Assembly: GCA_030526405.1 (NCBI GenBank)
Contig: JAUNCZ010000015.1
Location: 1 to 61,951 of the forward strand
DNA: 61,951 nucleotides
From: Lachnospiraceae bacterium
Lineage (GTDB): Bacteria > Bacillota > Clostridia > Lachnospirales > Lachnospiraceae
Direction: 5' to 3'
The translations under genes and the position numbers were made by a program. The notes beneath the pieces were generated by a model. The model was not told the origin of the DNA. It ran no database searches and saw nothing but the letters and a program-made list of their open reading frames with translations. Shown here one piece after another: positions 1 to 8,922 of this stretch; the first letter of the stretch is position 1, and each line of letters opens with the position of its first letter.

Positions 1-215
1 TTAACCTTCATGTTAACTGCGAGGGAGACGATATCGTTATGGTTCTTCCAACAGTGGATCTTGATTCAGATGTATCCATGGGCGTAAAGGTTAACTTTAC
101 AACTCAGCCAAGACTGATCCAGCTGTTTGATAAAGAAACTGGAAACAACCTGATCTGGTATGATGAGGAGTCTGTAAAAGCAAACTCTCCAAAATGCAAA
201 AGCTATAACTTTTGA
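1..215 (+). CDS. C-terminal end of a sugar ABC transporter ATP-binding protein (partial)
   Basis: The window opens inside this gene; about 70 codons remain, ending at TGA 213-215. The residues are consistent with the C-terminal OB-fold regulatory domain of MsmX/UgpC-type ATPases that power carbohydrate ABC importers: alternating short strands, a late LFDKETG motif like the FDKET found near the end of that family, and no nucleotide-binding motifs because those lie upstream. A Rho-independent terminator follows 28 bp after the stop, so this is the last gene of its unit. The family call rests only on the tail and is therefore moderate. Confidence 0.6.
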   Translation, partial: NLHVNCEGDDIVMVLPTVDLDSDVSMGVKVNFTTQPRLIQLFDKETGNNLIWYDEESVKANSPKCKSYNF

Positions 216-243
216 GTTCTCGGAGTAAATCAGTTTTAAACAG

Positions 244-283
244 AGCTGCTCCGGATTTTCCGGAGCGGCTTTTTCCTCTTTTT
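244..283 (+). terminator. Intrinsic terminator of the sugar ATPase gene
   Basis: An 11-bp stem (244-254 with 260-270), 5-base loop, then a T-rich run from 270. It isolates the upstream unit from the galactose genes. Confidence 0.85.
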
Positions 284-352
284 GTGCATAAGGAAGAAAG
301 AGGTTTCAGAGGTCTTCTGAACTGAGAGAAATAGATTAGAAGGAGACGGAGT

Positions 353-763
353 ATGATTTCAATATTTGCACTGATTATCATCGTATGGTTTATGATCTAT
401 ACGGCAGCGCGTTTTCTGCAGTATCACAGAATCGTTCATGACTACAAGGAGGTAACCACTGCGAAGGTGGTGGGTGTTTCTCCCCATGAAAAGAAGAATA
501 AAAAGGAGAAACCTGCAGTGGATGTGGTGATGGAGTATATCATCCAGGGTAAGGAGGGCAGATCAGAGGTTACCGTTCCTGCTGATCAGGAAGACCGCTA
601 TGCCCAGGGAAAGGAATTTCAGATCTGCTATAAGGTAGATCCTAATGGCACCGTTCACATCGCATCCTGGTCACAGGCAAACAAAAAGATCATGATTGGC
701 TATGGAGCGGCCATTGCTGTGGAATTTGCAGCATTTGTGATCCTTTGGTGGTCAATGTTATAA
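353..763 (+). CDS. Small two-helix membrane protein, DUF3592-like
   Basis: 136 residues with a hydrophobic helix at about residues 3-22, a basic soluble segment with a Lys-rich stretch (about 46-53), a beta-rich middle, and a second hydrophobic helix at about 114-135. This hairpin layout resembles DUF3592-type proteins, which have no known activity. The start follows an AGGAGACGGAG ribosome binding site. It ends 18 bp before galK and is probably cotranscribed with it, but nothing in the sequence ties it to galactose metabolism. Confidence 0.6.
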   Translation: MISIFALIIIVWFMIYTAARFLQYHRIVHDYKEVTTAKVVGVSPHEKKNKKEKPAVDVVMEYIIQGKEGRSEVTVPADQEDRYAQGKEFQICYKVDPNGTVHIASWSQANKKIMIGYGAAIAVEFAAFVILWWSML

Positions 764-781
764 CAATACTTGGAGGAAAAT

Positions 782-2065
782 ATGGCAAAATCAACTAAAG
801 AATTAAAAGAACTCATTGCGCAGGGTGGTCTCAATGAGAGACTGGCAGATATCTACGTGGATGAAGCGCTGGTTCCTTATCATCAGAAACGTTACATTGC
901 AGCAATTGAGAATTTCGAGAAGCTTTTCGGCGAGCAGGAGGTAGAAATCTACAGTGCTCCAGGAAGAAGTGAGGTGGGAGGAAACCACACCGATCATCAG
1001 AGAGGAAAGGTTATGGCTACTTCCCTGAACCTGGACTTCATTGCAGTGGTACAGCCTACTTCTGATGAGATTATTACCTTTAAATCTGATAAATATCCGA
1101 TCCTGACTCTGTCTGTGGGTGAGCTGGAGATCAACAAAAAAGAGTATGGAACCACCAATGCACTGGTTCGCGGAGTGGCTGCAGGTCTGAAACAGGCTGG
1201 CTTTGAGATTGGCGGTTTCCGCGCATTTATCACCAGTGATGTGTTAAGTGGTTCCGGAATGTCCTCCTCGGCTGCACTGGAGATCCTGATCGGAACAATC
1301 CTTTCCGGATTATACAATGATATGAAAGCAGATCCGGTATTCCTGGCACAGGTTGGACAGTATGCAGAGAATATCTACTTTGGAAAACCATGCGGACTGA
1401 TGGATCAGATGGCATGCTCCGTTGGCGGTCTTGTTTACATCGATTTCGAGGATGTGGAGACTCCGGTGGTAAAACCTGTTTCCATTGATTTCAAGGAGTT
1501 TGGACACAGCCTGTGTATCTCTGATACAAAGGGTTCCCATGCAAATCTGACAGATGATTACGCAGCAATCCCTGTTGAGATGAAGAAGATTGCCGAGTAC
1601 TACGGTGCTGAGGTGCTTCGTCAGGTGGATCCTGCAAAATTCTATCAGGATATCGCAGTGCTTCGCAAGAAATGCGGCGACAGAGCAGTTCTCCGTGCAA
1701 TGCATCTCTTCGAGGAGAATGATCGTGTTGATTCCCTGAAGGCAGCTCTGGAGGCCCATGACTTTGAGACCTTCCGCAGCCTGATCACAGCATCCGGAAA
1801 CTCCTCCTTCAAATACCTGCAGAACGTATTTGCCACCCATCAGGTTCAGGAGCAGGGACTGTCCATCGGTCTTGCTGTAAGTGAGAGAGTTCTGGACGGC
1901 ACAGGCGCTGTTCGTGTACACGGCGGCGGATTCGCAGGAACAATCCAGGCATTTGTTCCGGATGATAAGGTTGAAGAGTACAGAGCAGCCATTGACGGTG
2001 TATTCGGAGAGGGCTCCTGCCATGTACTGAAGGTTCGTAAATACGGCGGCATCAAAGTATGCTAA
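782..2065 (+). CDS. galK: Galactokinase
   Basis: Phosphorylates galactose to galactose-1-phosphate, the first Leloir step, in the cytoplasm. 427 residues, GHMP kinase fold: the N-terminal galactose-binding signature APGRSEVGGNHTDHQ, the phosphate-binding GSGMSSSAALE, and a C-terminal RVHGGGFAGT motif are all intact. It is slightly longer than E. coli GalK and fits the larger Lachnospiraceae form. An in-frame TTG at 770 lies in the ribosome binding site (TTGGAGG), so ATG 782 is the better start. It is followed by the repeat-filled 431-bp gap before galT. Confidence 0.95.
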   Translation: MAKSTKELKELIAQGGLNERLADIYVDEALVPYHQKRYIAAIENFEKLFGEQEVEIYSAPGRSEVGGNHTDHQRGKVMATSLNLDFIAVVQPTSDEIITFKSDKYPILTLSVGELEINKKEYGTTNALVRGVAAGLKQAGFEIGGFRAFITSDVLSGSGMSSSAALEILIGTILSGLYNDMKADPVFLAQVGQYAENIYFGKPCGLMDQMACSVGGLVYIDFEDVETPVVKPVSIDFKEFGHSLCISDTKGSHANLTDDYAAIPVEMKKIAEYYGAEVLRQVDPAKFYQDIAVLRKKCGDRAVLRAMHLFEENDRVDSLKAALEAHDFETFRSLITASGNSSFKYLQNVFATHQVQEQGLSIGLAVSERVLDGTGAVRVHGGGFAGTIQAFVPDDKVEEYRAAIDGVFGEGSCHVLKVRKYGGIKVC

Positions 2066-2475
2066 ACAGTTCACGCAGACAGCAGTGTAGCTGAGCCTGT
2101 GCTTGCACAGAGGATCAGCTACACTGCTGGATGCAGGGAGCGCCCCTGCATGAGCAATTCAGTCTGCGAAGCAGACAGTAGAGCATGAAGTGCGGGAATT
2201 GCGAATGGACCAGGGGAGCGGGTGAACTGTTTAGAAAAGAACTAATACAGTTAATCCATCTGCGACTGTGCTTGCACAAAGGAGCAGGAGGACTGTTGTA
2301 TGCAGGGAGCGCCCCTGCATGAGCAATTCAGTCTGCGAAGCAGACAGTAGAGCACGAAGTGCGGGAATTGCGAATGGACCAGGGGGGCGGGTGAACTGTT
2401 TAGAAAAGAACGAATACAGTTAATCCAGCTGAGCCTGTGCTTGCACAAAGGATCAGCTGCACTGCTGGATGAGAA
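2062..2475 (+). repeat. 169-bp tandem palindromic repeat (about 2.2 copies) between galK and galT
   Basis: Unit 1 can be read from 2099 and unit 2 from 2268, with a third partial unit from 2437; the period is 169 bp. Each full unit contains the GTGCTTGCAC core, a hairpin ATGCAGGG..CCCTGCAT, a hairpin GTCTGC-gaa-GCAGAC nested inside GCAATTC..GAATTGC, and the end motif GTGAACTGTTTAG. The inverse of that end motif, CTAAACAGTTCAC, lies at 2062-2074 and overlaps the galK stop. It reads as an extragenic structured repeat, not a gene. It fills nearly the whole 2066-2496 gap. Confidence 0.9.
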
Positions 2476-2496
2476 ATTCGAAATGAGGTTTTTATT

Positions 2497-4005
2497 ATGA
2501 ATATTTATGCTGAAATTCAGAAACTGGTGAAATACGGTCTGCAGAAGGGCCTGATCCAGCCGGAGGATGAGATCTATACCATCAATCAGTACCTTGAACT
2601 CTATGGTCTGGATGAGTATGTGGAACAGGATATTGCAGGAGCCGATATTGTTCTTGAGGATATTCTTGAGAAACTGATGCAGCTGGCCTTTGAGATGGGC
2701 GTTATGAAGAGTGACGATATCACCACAAAGGATCTGTTTGACACAAAACTTATGGGTCTCATGACTCCAAAGCCAAGTGCTGTGATCAAAGAGTTCCGTG
2801 ATGCCTATGCAGAGGATCCTGTAAAGGCTACAGATAAATTCTATGAATTCAGCCAGGATACCAACTATATCCGCAGAGAGAGAATTAAAAAAGACCGCAA
2901 ATGGAAGGTGGAGAGTCCCTACGGTACCATCGATATCACCATCAACCTTTCCAAACCGGAGAAGGACCCAAAGGCCATTGCAGCCGCTAAAAATGCAAAA
3001 CAGAGCGCATATCCAAAATGCCAGCTCTGTATTGAAAATGAGGGATATGCAGGCCGCATGAACCATCCTGCAAGACAGAACCACCGCATTATTCCAATTG
3101 AGATCAACGGTGGAAAATGGGGCTTCCAGTACTCCCCATACGTGTACTACAATGAGCACTGCATCGTATTCAACGGTGAGCACACACCTATGAAGATCGA
3201 TAAGGCAGCATTTACAAAGCTGTTTGATTTTGTAAAACAGTTCCCACACTATTTCCTGGGCTCCAATGCGGATCTTCCAATCGTAGGCGGTTCCATTCTG
3301 TCCCATGATCATTTCCAGGGTGGAAATTATGAGTTTGCCATGGCAAGAGCAGCATATGAGGAGACCTTTACGATTCCTGGATACGAGGATGTGGAGGCAG
3401 GCATTGTTGCCTGGCCACTGTCTGTTATCAGAATCCGTCATAAAGATGCGGATCGTCTGATTGAGCTGGCAGATTACATTCTTGGAAAATGGAGAGGCTA
3501 CACAGACGAGGCAGCCTATATCTTTGCTGAGACAGATGGTGAGCCTCATAACACCATTACTCCTATTGCCAGAAAGAAAGGCGATGTGTATGAGCTGGAT
3601 CTGACACTGAGAAACAATATTACCACAGAGGAGTGTCCTCTGGGACTGTACCATCCACATGCTGAGTACCATCACATCAAAAAAGAGAACATCGGTCTGA
3701 TCGAGGTTATGGGACTGGCTGTTCTTCCTGCACGTCTGAAGGGCGAGATGGAGCTGCTGGGTGAGTATCTGGTTCAGGGTAAGGATATTGCTTCTGAGGA
3801 GAGCCTTGTAAAACATGAGACCTGGGCCAAAGCCATTGTTGAGAAATATGCAGCTACAGGCACAGCTATCACTGCTGAGAATGTGAATGACATTCTTCAG
3901 GAGGAGATCGGTCAGGTATTTGTTCATGTTCTGGAGGATGCCGGTGTTTACAAGACAACTGCAGAGGGCAGAGAGGCGTTCCGCCGCTTTATCGCAGTTC
4001 TGTAA
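2497..4005 (+). CDS. galT: Galactose-1-phosphate uridylyltransferase, class II
   Basis: Exchanges galactose-1-phosphate with UDP-glucose to give UDP-galactose and glucose-1-phosphate. 502 residues, the length of the Firmicutes class II enzyme rather than the ~350-residue E. coli class. Family features seen: the CQLCIENEGYAG segment near residue 175, PYVYYNEHCIVF, and GGSILSHDHFQGG near residue 267. The start ATG 2497 follows a weak AGG-containing site. Neighbouring galK, alpha-galactosidase and galE complete the pathway. Confidence 0.95.
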   Translation: MNIYAEIQKLVKYGLQKGLIQPEDEIYTINQYLELYGLDEYVEQDIAGADIVLEDILEKLMQLAFEMGVMKSDDITTKDLFDTKLMGLMTPKPSAVIKEFRDAYAEDPVKATDKFYEFSQDTNYIRRERIKKDRKWKVESPYGTIDITINLSKPEKDPKAIAAAKNAKQSAYPKCQLCIENEGYAGRMNHPARQNHRIIPIEINGGKWGFQYSPYVYYNEHCIVFNGEHTPMKIDKAAFTKLFDFVKQFPHYFLGSNADLPIVGGSILSHDHFQGGNYEFAMARAAYEETFTIPGYEDVEAGIVAWPLSVIRIRHKDADRLIELADYILGKWRGYTDEAAYIFAETDGEPHNTITPIARKKGDVYELDLTLRNNITTEECPLGLYHPHAEYHHIKKENIGLIEVMGLAVLPARLKGEMELLGEYLVQGKDIASEESLVKHETWAKAIVEKYAATGTAITAENVNDILQEEIGQVFVHVLEDAGVYKTTAEGREAFRRFIAVL

Positions 4006-4081
4006 TTACTGATACAGATTCAATGCCCATCCCCCCGGGTATTGTCTGAAATATATTATTTTTAGAAGCAGGAGATTAAGA

Positions 4082-6313
4082 ATGAGCATTGTTTTTAATC
4101 AGGACAGCAGATTATTCGTTCTGTCCACAAAGAACACAGAGTATCAGATGAAGATCGATGAGATCGGTATTCTTCAGCATCTGTATTACGGTGCACCAAC
4201 AGGCGGCATGGATATGGAATACCAGATCGGCAGACTGGATCGCGGTTTCTCCGGAAATCCATGGGAGTACAGAACTCAGCGTCCAAAATCTCTGGATACC
4301 ACTCCTCAGGAGTTTACCAGCAGCAATGTGGGTGACTACAGAATCAGCTCCATCCAGGTGAGACATGCAAACGGAAGTGCAAGCTGCGATCTCAGATACA
4401 AATGTCATGAGATCCGCCAGGGCAAATATACTCTGGAGGGACTTCCATATGTCCGCGGCAACAACGGTGCTCTTGCAGCAGACCAGGATGCGGAAACACT
4501 GGTGATCACTCTGGTGGATGAGCCTACAGGTCTGGAGGTACAGCTGCTTTACGGTGTATTTGAGAAAAAGGATGTAATTACAAGATCCACTGTTATCGTA
4601 AACAATGGAGAGGATGCAGTTGTAGTGAATAAGCTGGCTTCTGCATGTGTGGATATTCCATTCGGACGCCACGATCTGATTCATTTCTATGGAAAACACA
4701 ACATGGAGCGCATGACAGAGCGTGTACCGGTTAAACACGATGTGATCTGCATCCAGTCAAAACGTGGCATGACCTCTCACCAGCACAATCCATTTGTGAT
4801 CCTCTGTGATCAGGATACCACTCAGGCAACAGGTGCTGCCTATGGATTTATGCTGATGTACTCCGGAAACCACAAGACAGAGGTGGAGAAGGATTTTACA
4901 GACAGCACAAGAGTTGTGATGGGTATCAACGATACAGATTTTGCATGGAAGCTGGAGAAGGGTGCATCCCTTACAGCACCTGAGGTGATTCTTACCTATA
5001 CAGAGCAGGGTCTGAACAAACTCAGCAGCAACTATCATCACATTATCCGCGAGAATGTAATCGATGCCAAATACTACAATGTGGAGCGTCCTGTACTGAT
5101 CAACAACTGGGAGGCAACCTATTTTGACTTCGATAAGGAGAAAATCCTGAAAATCGCTGATCAGGCAAAGGATATCGGCATCGATATGCTTGTGCTGGAT
5201 GACGGCTGGTTTGGTATCAGAAATGATGACAATACAGGACTGGGAGACTGGTTTGTAAACACAGACAAGCTGGAGGGCGGTCTGAAGCCACTGGCTGACG
5301 GTGTTCGTGAGAGAGGACTGAAATTCGGTCTCTGGTTTGAGCCGGAGATGATCAATGAGGATTCTGATCTGTACCGTGCACATCCGGAATGGGCACTGAC
5401 AGATCCGGGCCGCAAGCCAAACTTCTCCAGAAATCAGCTGGTACTGGATATGTCCAGAACAGATGTGCAGGAGTATCTCTTTGACAGAATGGCAGAAATC
5501 ATCCGTGATGCACAGTGCTACTATGTAAAATGGGATTTCAACCGATCTCTGGCAAATGTATACTCCAACAACCTGCCTGCTGACAGACAGGGAGAGACAG
5601 CCCATCGCTTTGTGCTGGGAACCTATGCACTCCTTGACAGACTTCTGAAAGAATTCCCTGATCTGATTATTGAGGGCTGCAGCGGCGGTGGTGGACGTTT
5701 CGATGCAGGAATGATGTTCTATACACCACAGATCTGGACCTCCGATGATACAGATCCCATCTGTCGTCTCCAGATTCAGGCAGGATCCTCCTACGGATAT
5801 CCGGTAAGTGTAATGGGAAGCCATGTATCTGCATCTCCAAACCATCAGACAGGAAGAAAGACCTCTCTGAAAACAAGAGGTATCGTAGCCATGTCAGGAA
5901 CCTTTGGCTATGAGCTGGATCTTACAAAGATCACTGAGGAAGACAAGGAGATCATGAGCCAGCAGATCAGAACCTTCCGCAAATACTACTGGCTGATTCA
6001 GCATGGCGAGTACTATCGTCTCACAGACGAAAGAGATGAGAACTACTTCACAGCATGGCAGTTTGTATCAGAGGATCAGTCTGAGGCACTGGTGAACATT
6101 GTTGCTTCCAATGTACATGCAAATCCGGAAATTCCATGTCTGAAGCTTCAGGGTCTGGATCCAGATGCATGGTATGAGGAAGAGACATCAAAGGTTCGCT
6201 ATACAGGAAGAGCTCTGATGTCTGCGGGCTATGTCTTCACTGAGTTTGTGGGCGGCTTTATGGGGGATGATGATTCCTTCCCGGCAGATCAGTATCATTT
6301 TGTAAAGATTTAA
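4082..6313 (+). CDS. Alpha-galactosidase, GH36
   Basis: Hydrolyses terminal alpha-1,6-galactose from melibiose or raffinose-type sugars, feeding galK. 743 residues, full GH36 length: an N-terminal beta-sandwich, then a TIM barrel with LDDGWFG (about 374), the nucleophile motif VKWDFNRS (about 483-490), GCSGGGGR, and the acid/base region TSDDTDP (about 552). No signal peptide is visible, so it acts in the cytoplasm and needs an importer; the ABC ATPase tail at the window start may belong to such a system, but that is inference. AGGAG precedes the start by 8 bases. Confidence 0.95.
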   Translation: MSIVFNQDSRLFVLSTKNTEYQMKIDEIGILQHLYYGAPTGGMDMEYQIGRLDRGFSGNPWEYRTQRPKSLDTTPQEFTSSNVGDYRISSIQVRHANGSASCDLRYKCHEIRQGKYTLEGLPYVRGNNGALAADQDAETLVITLVDEPTGLEVQLLYGVFEKKDVITRSTVIVNNGEDAVVVNKLASACVDIPFGRHDLIHFYGKHNMERMTERVPVKHDVICIQSKRGMTSHQHNPFVILCDQDTTQATGAAYGFMLMYSGNHKTEVEKDFTDSTRVVMGINDTDFAWKLEKGASLTAPEVILTYTEQGLNKLSSNYHHIIRENVIDAKYYNVERPVLINNWEATYFDFDKEKILKIADQAKDIGIDMLVLDDGWFGIRNDDNTGLGDWFVNTDKLEGGLKPLADGVRERGLKFGLWFEPEMINEDSDLYRAHPEWALTDPGRKPNFSRNQLVLDMSRTDVQEYLFDRMAEIIRDAQCYYVKWDFNRSLANVYSNNLPADRQGETAHRFVLGTYALLDRLLKEFPDLIIEGCSGGGGRFDAGMMFYTPQIWTSDDTDPICRLQIQAGSSYGYPVSVMGSHVSASPNHQTGRKTSLKTRGIVAMSGTFGYELDLTKITEEDKEIMSQQIRTFRKYYWLIQHGEYYRLTDERDENYFTAWQFVSEDQSEALVNIVASNVHANPEIPCLKLQGLDPDAWYEEETSKVRYTGRALMSAGYVFTEFVGGFMGDDDSFPADQYHFVKI

Positions 6314-6346
6314 TTTGAGAAACACGCTTCGCATGTTTCTCAAATT
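6312..6346 (+). terminator. Hairpin immediately after the alpha-galactosidase gene
   Basis: A perfect 12-bp stem, 6312-6323 with 6335-6346, and an 11-base loop. It overlaps the stop codon and lacks a long T run, so it may protect the 3' end or help termination rather than act alone. Confidence 0.65.
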
Positions 6347-6356
6347 ATCGCGGCAG

Positions 6357-6393
6357 TCGCCAAGGTCTCGTGCAAGCACGGACTTTGGCTCGT
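6357..6393. repeat. Structured element with GTGCAAGCAC core
   Basis: GCCAAGGTC..GACTTTGGC closes over CGTG-caag-CACG (core 6370-6379). The same 10-base core, in one orientation or the other, sits in the galK-galT repeat and in the element at 10,059-10,248. Confidence 0.6.
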
Positions 6394-6402
6394 TGCTAGC
6401 GT

Positions 6403-6444
6403 AAAAGAGGCGCATCCATCATTGCAATGGATGCGCCTTCTTTT
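6403..6444. terminator. Bidirectional terminator between alpha-galactosidase and galE
   Basis: An 11-bp stem (6409-6419 with 6427-6437), flanked by AAAAGA on the left and TTCTTTT on the right, so it can stop transcripts from both convergent genes. Confidence 0.9.
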
Positions 6445-6497
6445 ATGAATATGTATTTGAATTGTTCAGAACAGGTAAATTCAGATAAAGGACTTAC

Positions 6498-7520
6498 TTA
6501 TTCAGCATCAGCATAGCCGTTTGGATTCATGCTCTGCCATTTCCATGTGTCAGCACACATCTCCTCAACACCGAACTCTGCTTCCCATCCCAGTTCCTCT
6601 TTTGATTTATCGCATTTTGCATAGCAGGTAGCAATATCGCCAGGACGACGAGCCTGAATCTCATATTTCAGCTCATGACCGCAGGCCTTCTCGAAAGCAT
6701 GTACCATATCCAGAACGCTGTAGCCATTGCCTGTTCCCAGGTTGTACAGGGATACACCTGTACCTGGCTCCAGTTTCTGAAGAGCTTTTACATGTCCCTT
6801 TGCAAGATCCACAACGTGAATGTAATCACGAACACCAGTACCATCCGGTGTATCATAGTCATTACCGAAGATATTGATCTGAGGACGTTTTCCGATGGCA
6901 ACCTGTGCAATGTATGGAAGCAGGTTATTTGGAATTCCCTTAGGATCCTCACCGATCATTCCGCTCTTATGAGCACCGATCGGATTGAAGTAACGGAGAA
7001 GAACTACATTCCACTCATTGTCAGAGGTATGGATATCTGTAAGAATCTGCTCCAGCATGGATTTTGTCCATCCATATGGATTGGTGCAGGTTCCCTTTGG
7101 ACAGTTCTCTGTGATCGGGATCTCTGCAGGATCGCCATATACAGTAGCAGAGGAGCTGAAGATAATGTTCTTGCAGCCTGCTTTACGCATCTCATCTGTC
7201 AGGATGAGGGTACCGGTAATATTATTTGTATAATACTCGATAGGTTTAGCAACAGACTCACCAACTGCTTTTAATCCTGCGAAGTGGATTACAGCATCAA
7301 TTTTCTCTTTCTCGAAGATGGCACGAACACCCTCGCGATCCAGCATATCTGTCTCATAAAAAGTAACAGATTTTCCTGTAATCTGCTGAATGCGATCCAC
7401 TGCTTTCTGGCTGGAGTTATACAGGTTATCCATGATAACAACTTCCATTCCCTCATTTAAAAGTTCAACACAGGTGTGGCTGCCGATGTAGCCGGCACCG
7501 CCAGTAACAAGAATTTTCAT
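6498..7520 (-). CDS. galE: UDP-glucose 4-epimerase
   Basis: Interconverts UDP-galactose and UDP-glucose with bound NAD, closing the Leloir cycle and supplying UDP-galactose for polysaccharide synthesis. 340 residues, extended SDR fold: GGAGYIGSH at residues 7-15, SSSATVYG near 122, catalytic YGWTK (about 148-152), and the C-terminal RRPGDIA loop. It is transcribed toward galK-galT-alpha-galactosidase from its own promoter (7645-7673), so it can be expressed independently of galactose use. Confidence 0.97.
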   Translation of the reverse strand: MKILVTGGAGYIGSHTCVELLNEGMEVVIMDNLYNSSQKAVDRIQQITGKSVTFYETDMLDREGVRAIFEKEKIDAVIHFAGLKAVGESVAKPIEYYTNNITGTLILTDEMRKAGCKNIIFSSSATVYGDPAEIPITENCPKGTCTNPYGWTKSMLEQILTDIHTSDNEWNVVLLRYFNPIGAHKSGMIGEDPKGIPNNLLPYIAQVAIGKRPQINIFGNDYDTPDGTGVRDYIHVVDLAKGHVKALQKLEPGTGVSLYNLGTGNGYSVLDMVHAFEKACGHELKYEIQARRPGDIATCYAKCDKSKEELGWEAEFGVEEMCADTWKWQSMNPNGYADAE

Positions 7521-7644
7521 ATCACTTTTACCTCTCTCATATCATTTATAATAAATAGCGCCTCTGTGATGCACAGCAGTTCTGACTGACAGATTCAGGA
7601 GGGAATCCATCTTTTGGAAAAACTGATTATCACATATTTAAATT

Positions 7645-7673
7645 ATCATAAAACGAATAGAAGTGTGATGCAA
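7645..7673 (-). promoter_or_regulatory. Sigma-A promoter for galE
   Basis: On the - strand: TTGCAT (7673-7668), exactly 17 bases, TATGAT (7650-7645). This predicts a start near 7638 and a leader of about 118 nt. No other strong signal lies in the 7521-8005 gap apart from the + strand -10 boxes noted separately. Confidence 0.7.
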
Positions 7674-7846
7674 TGGTATAATGTTATCTGTACAATTAAT
7701 TAGAGCTTTTTTGTGTATTTTCTGGGAAAATGACGAATATCAGAAGTCTGTAACAGGAGCATACACGTTCTCAGGCAGAGTAAAGAGAAGGGTTTATGGG
7801 CAGTTGCACTTTGTTCCGGGTTTAAATTGACGGTAGCTGAAAACAG

Positions 7847-7875
7847 TTTCGAGATATCAGAAAATAAGATATAAT
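7847..7875 (+). promoter_or_regulatory. Candidate promoter for uridine phosphorylase
   Basis: A perfect TATAAT at 7870-7875 with a weak -35 (TTTCGA, 7847-7852) at 17-base spacing. A second option is an extended -10, TGGTATAAT, at 7674-7682. Either would leave a leader of over 100 nt before ATG 8006. The choice cannot be settled from sequence. Confidence 0.45.
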
Positions 7876-8005
7876 AACGGTATAAAAACAGATAGATAAC
7901 AGAATTCTCAAATTCATGTCTGCGGAGGCTTCTGTGGGGAAACGAAAACAAAGAATAATCTGTGAAAAAGAGAGGAAAAAATCAGAAAAGCAGGGAGGTA
8001 GTGCT

Positions 8006-8785
8006 ATGAAATATTCTGCAGATGAGAATAAACAGTACCATATTCAGGTGGGTTCCGGTGATGTGGGGGAATATGTGATCCTTCCCGGGGATCCTAAGCG
8101 CTGTGCAAAGATTGCCGCCTATCTGGAGAATGCACAGCTTATGGCTGACAGCAGAGAGTATGTTACTTACACCGGCTGGCTGGAGGGGGTAAAGGTCAGC
8201 GTCACATCCACTGGAATTGGCGGTCCGTCTGCATCCATTGCAATGGAAGAACTGGTAATGTCCGGTGCCCATACCTTTATCAGAATCGGTACCTGCGGTG
8301 GAATACAGCAGGAGGTAAAAAGCGGGGATGTGGTGATTGCCACAGGCGCTGTCCGTATGGAGGGAACCAGCAGAGAGTATGCACCAATTGAATTTCCGGC
8401 AGTGGCAGATTTTCAGGCAGTGGCTGCGCTGAAAAAGGCTGCGGAAACCCTGGAGGCAGTTCATCATACAGGAGTTGTTCAGAGCAAGGATTCTTTCTAT
8501 GGTCAGCACTCTCCTGAGAGAATGCCGGTCAGCTATGAGTTACAGAATAAATGGGAGGCATGGAAGCGCCTTGGAGTGCTGGCTTCAGAGATGGAAACAG
8601 CAGCTCTTTTTACAGTAGCCAGTTATCTGAGAGTTCGTGCAGGTGCATGCTTTCTTGTTATGGCAAATCAGGAGAGAGAAAAGGCAGGACTGGAGAATCC
8701 GGTGGTCCATGATACAGACATGGCTGTGAGAGTGGCAGTGGAAGCAATCCGCAATCTGATCAGACAGGATCAGATGAAAATCTGA
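8006..8785 (+). CDS. udp: Uridine phosphorylase
   Basis: Phosphorolyses uridine to uracil and ribose-1-phosphate in nucleoside salvage. 259 residues, PNP/UDP phosphorylase fold: VILPGDPKR near the N-terminus, the phosphate-binding [17 protein letters not shown], the uridine-type [15 protein letters not shown], and the ribose-binding SEMETAALF. The frame is open upstream to 7916, but AGGGAGG sits 7 bases before ATG 8006, which also matches the family N-terminus. Substrate choice within the family is inferred from the SKDSFYGQ region. Confidence 0.88.
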   Translation: MKYSADENKQYHIQVGSGDVGEYVILPGDPKRCAKIAAYLENAQLMADSREYVTYTGWLEGVKVSVTSTGIGGPSASIAMEELVMSGAHTFIRIGTCGGIQQEVKSGDVVIATGAVRMEGTSREYAPIEFPAVADFQAVAALKKAAETLEAVHHTGVVQSKDSFYGQHSPERMPVSYELQNKWEAWKRLGVLASEMETAALFTVASYLRVRAGACFLVMANQEREKAGLENPVVHDTDMAVRVAVEAIRNLIRQDQMKI

Positions 8786-8887
8786 TGGAAACCATTGTCT
8801 TAGACTTGCAAATGATCAGTTATGGATATGTAAGAAAAACAAAAAATAAACAGAGTATAAAGAATGATAGTATGAATCTCAAAACTC

Positions 8888-8916
8888 TTGACAAGGTTGT
8901 GTCAATTTGTTACGAT
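8888..8916 (+). promoter_or_regulatory. Sigma-A promoter of the large noncoding RNA
   Basis: TTGACA (8888-8893), exactly 17 bases, TACGAT (8911-8916). Predicted start near 8923. An inverted repeat, TTGACA..TGTCAA (8888-8893 and 8900-8905), overlaps the -35 and spacer and could be an operator. Confidence 0.8.
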
Positions 8917-8922
8917 GCCTAC

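Noticed and set aside
2062-2475. Insertion sequence or transposon
   Set aside because: There are inverted ends but no transposase frame and no target duplication; the tandem arrangement fits a palindromic extragenic repeat better.
2251-3927. 558-codon open frame antisense to galT
   Set aside because: It lies opposite a full, motif-complete galT, is rich in Cys, His and Ile without domain features, and has no ribosome binding site. It is a by-product of galT codon use.
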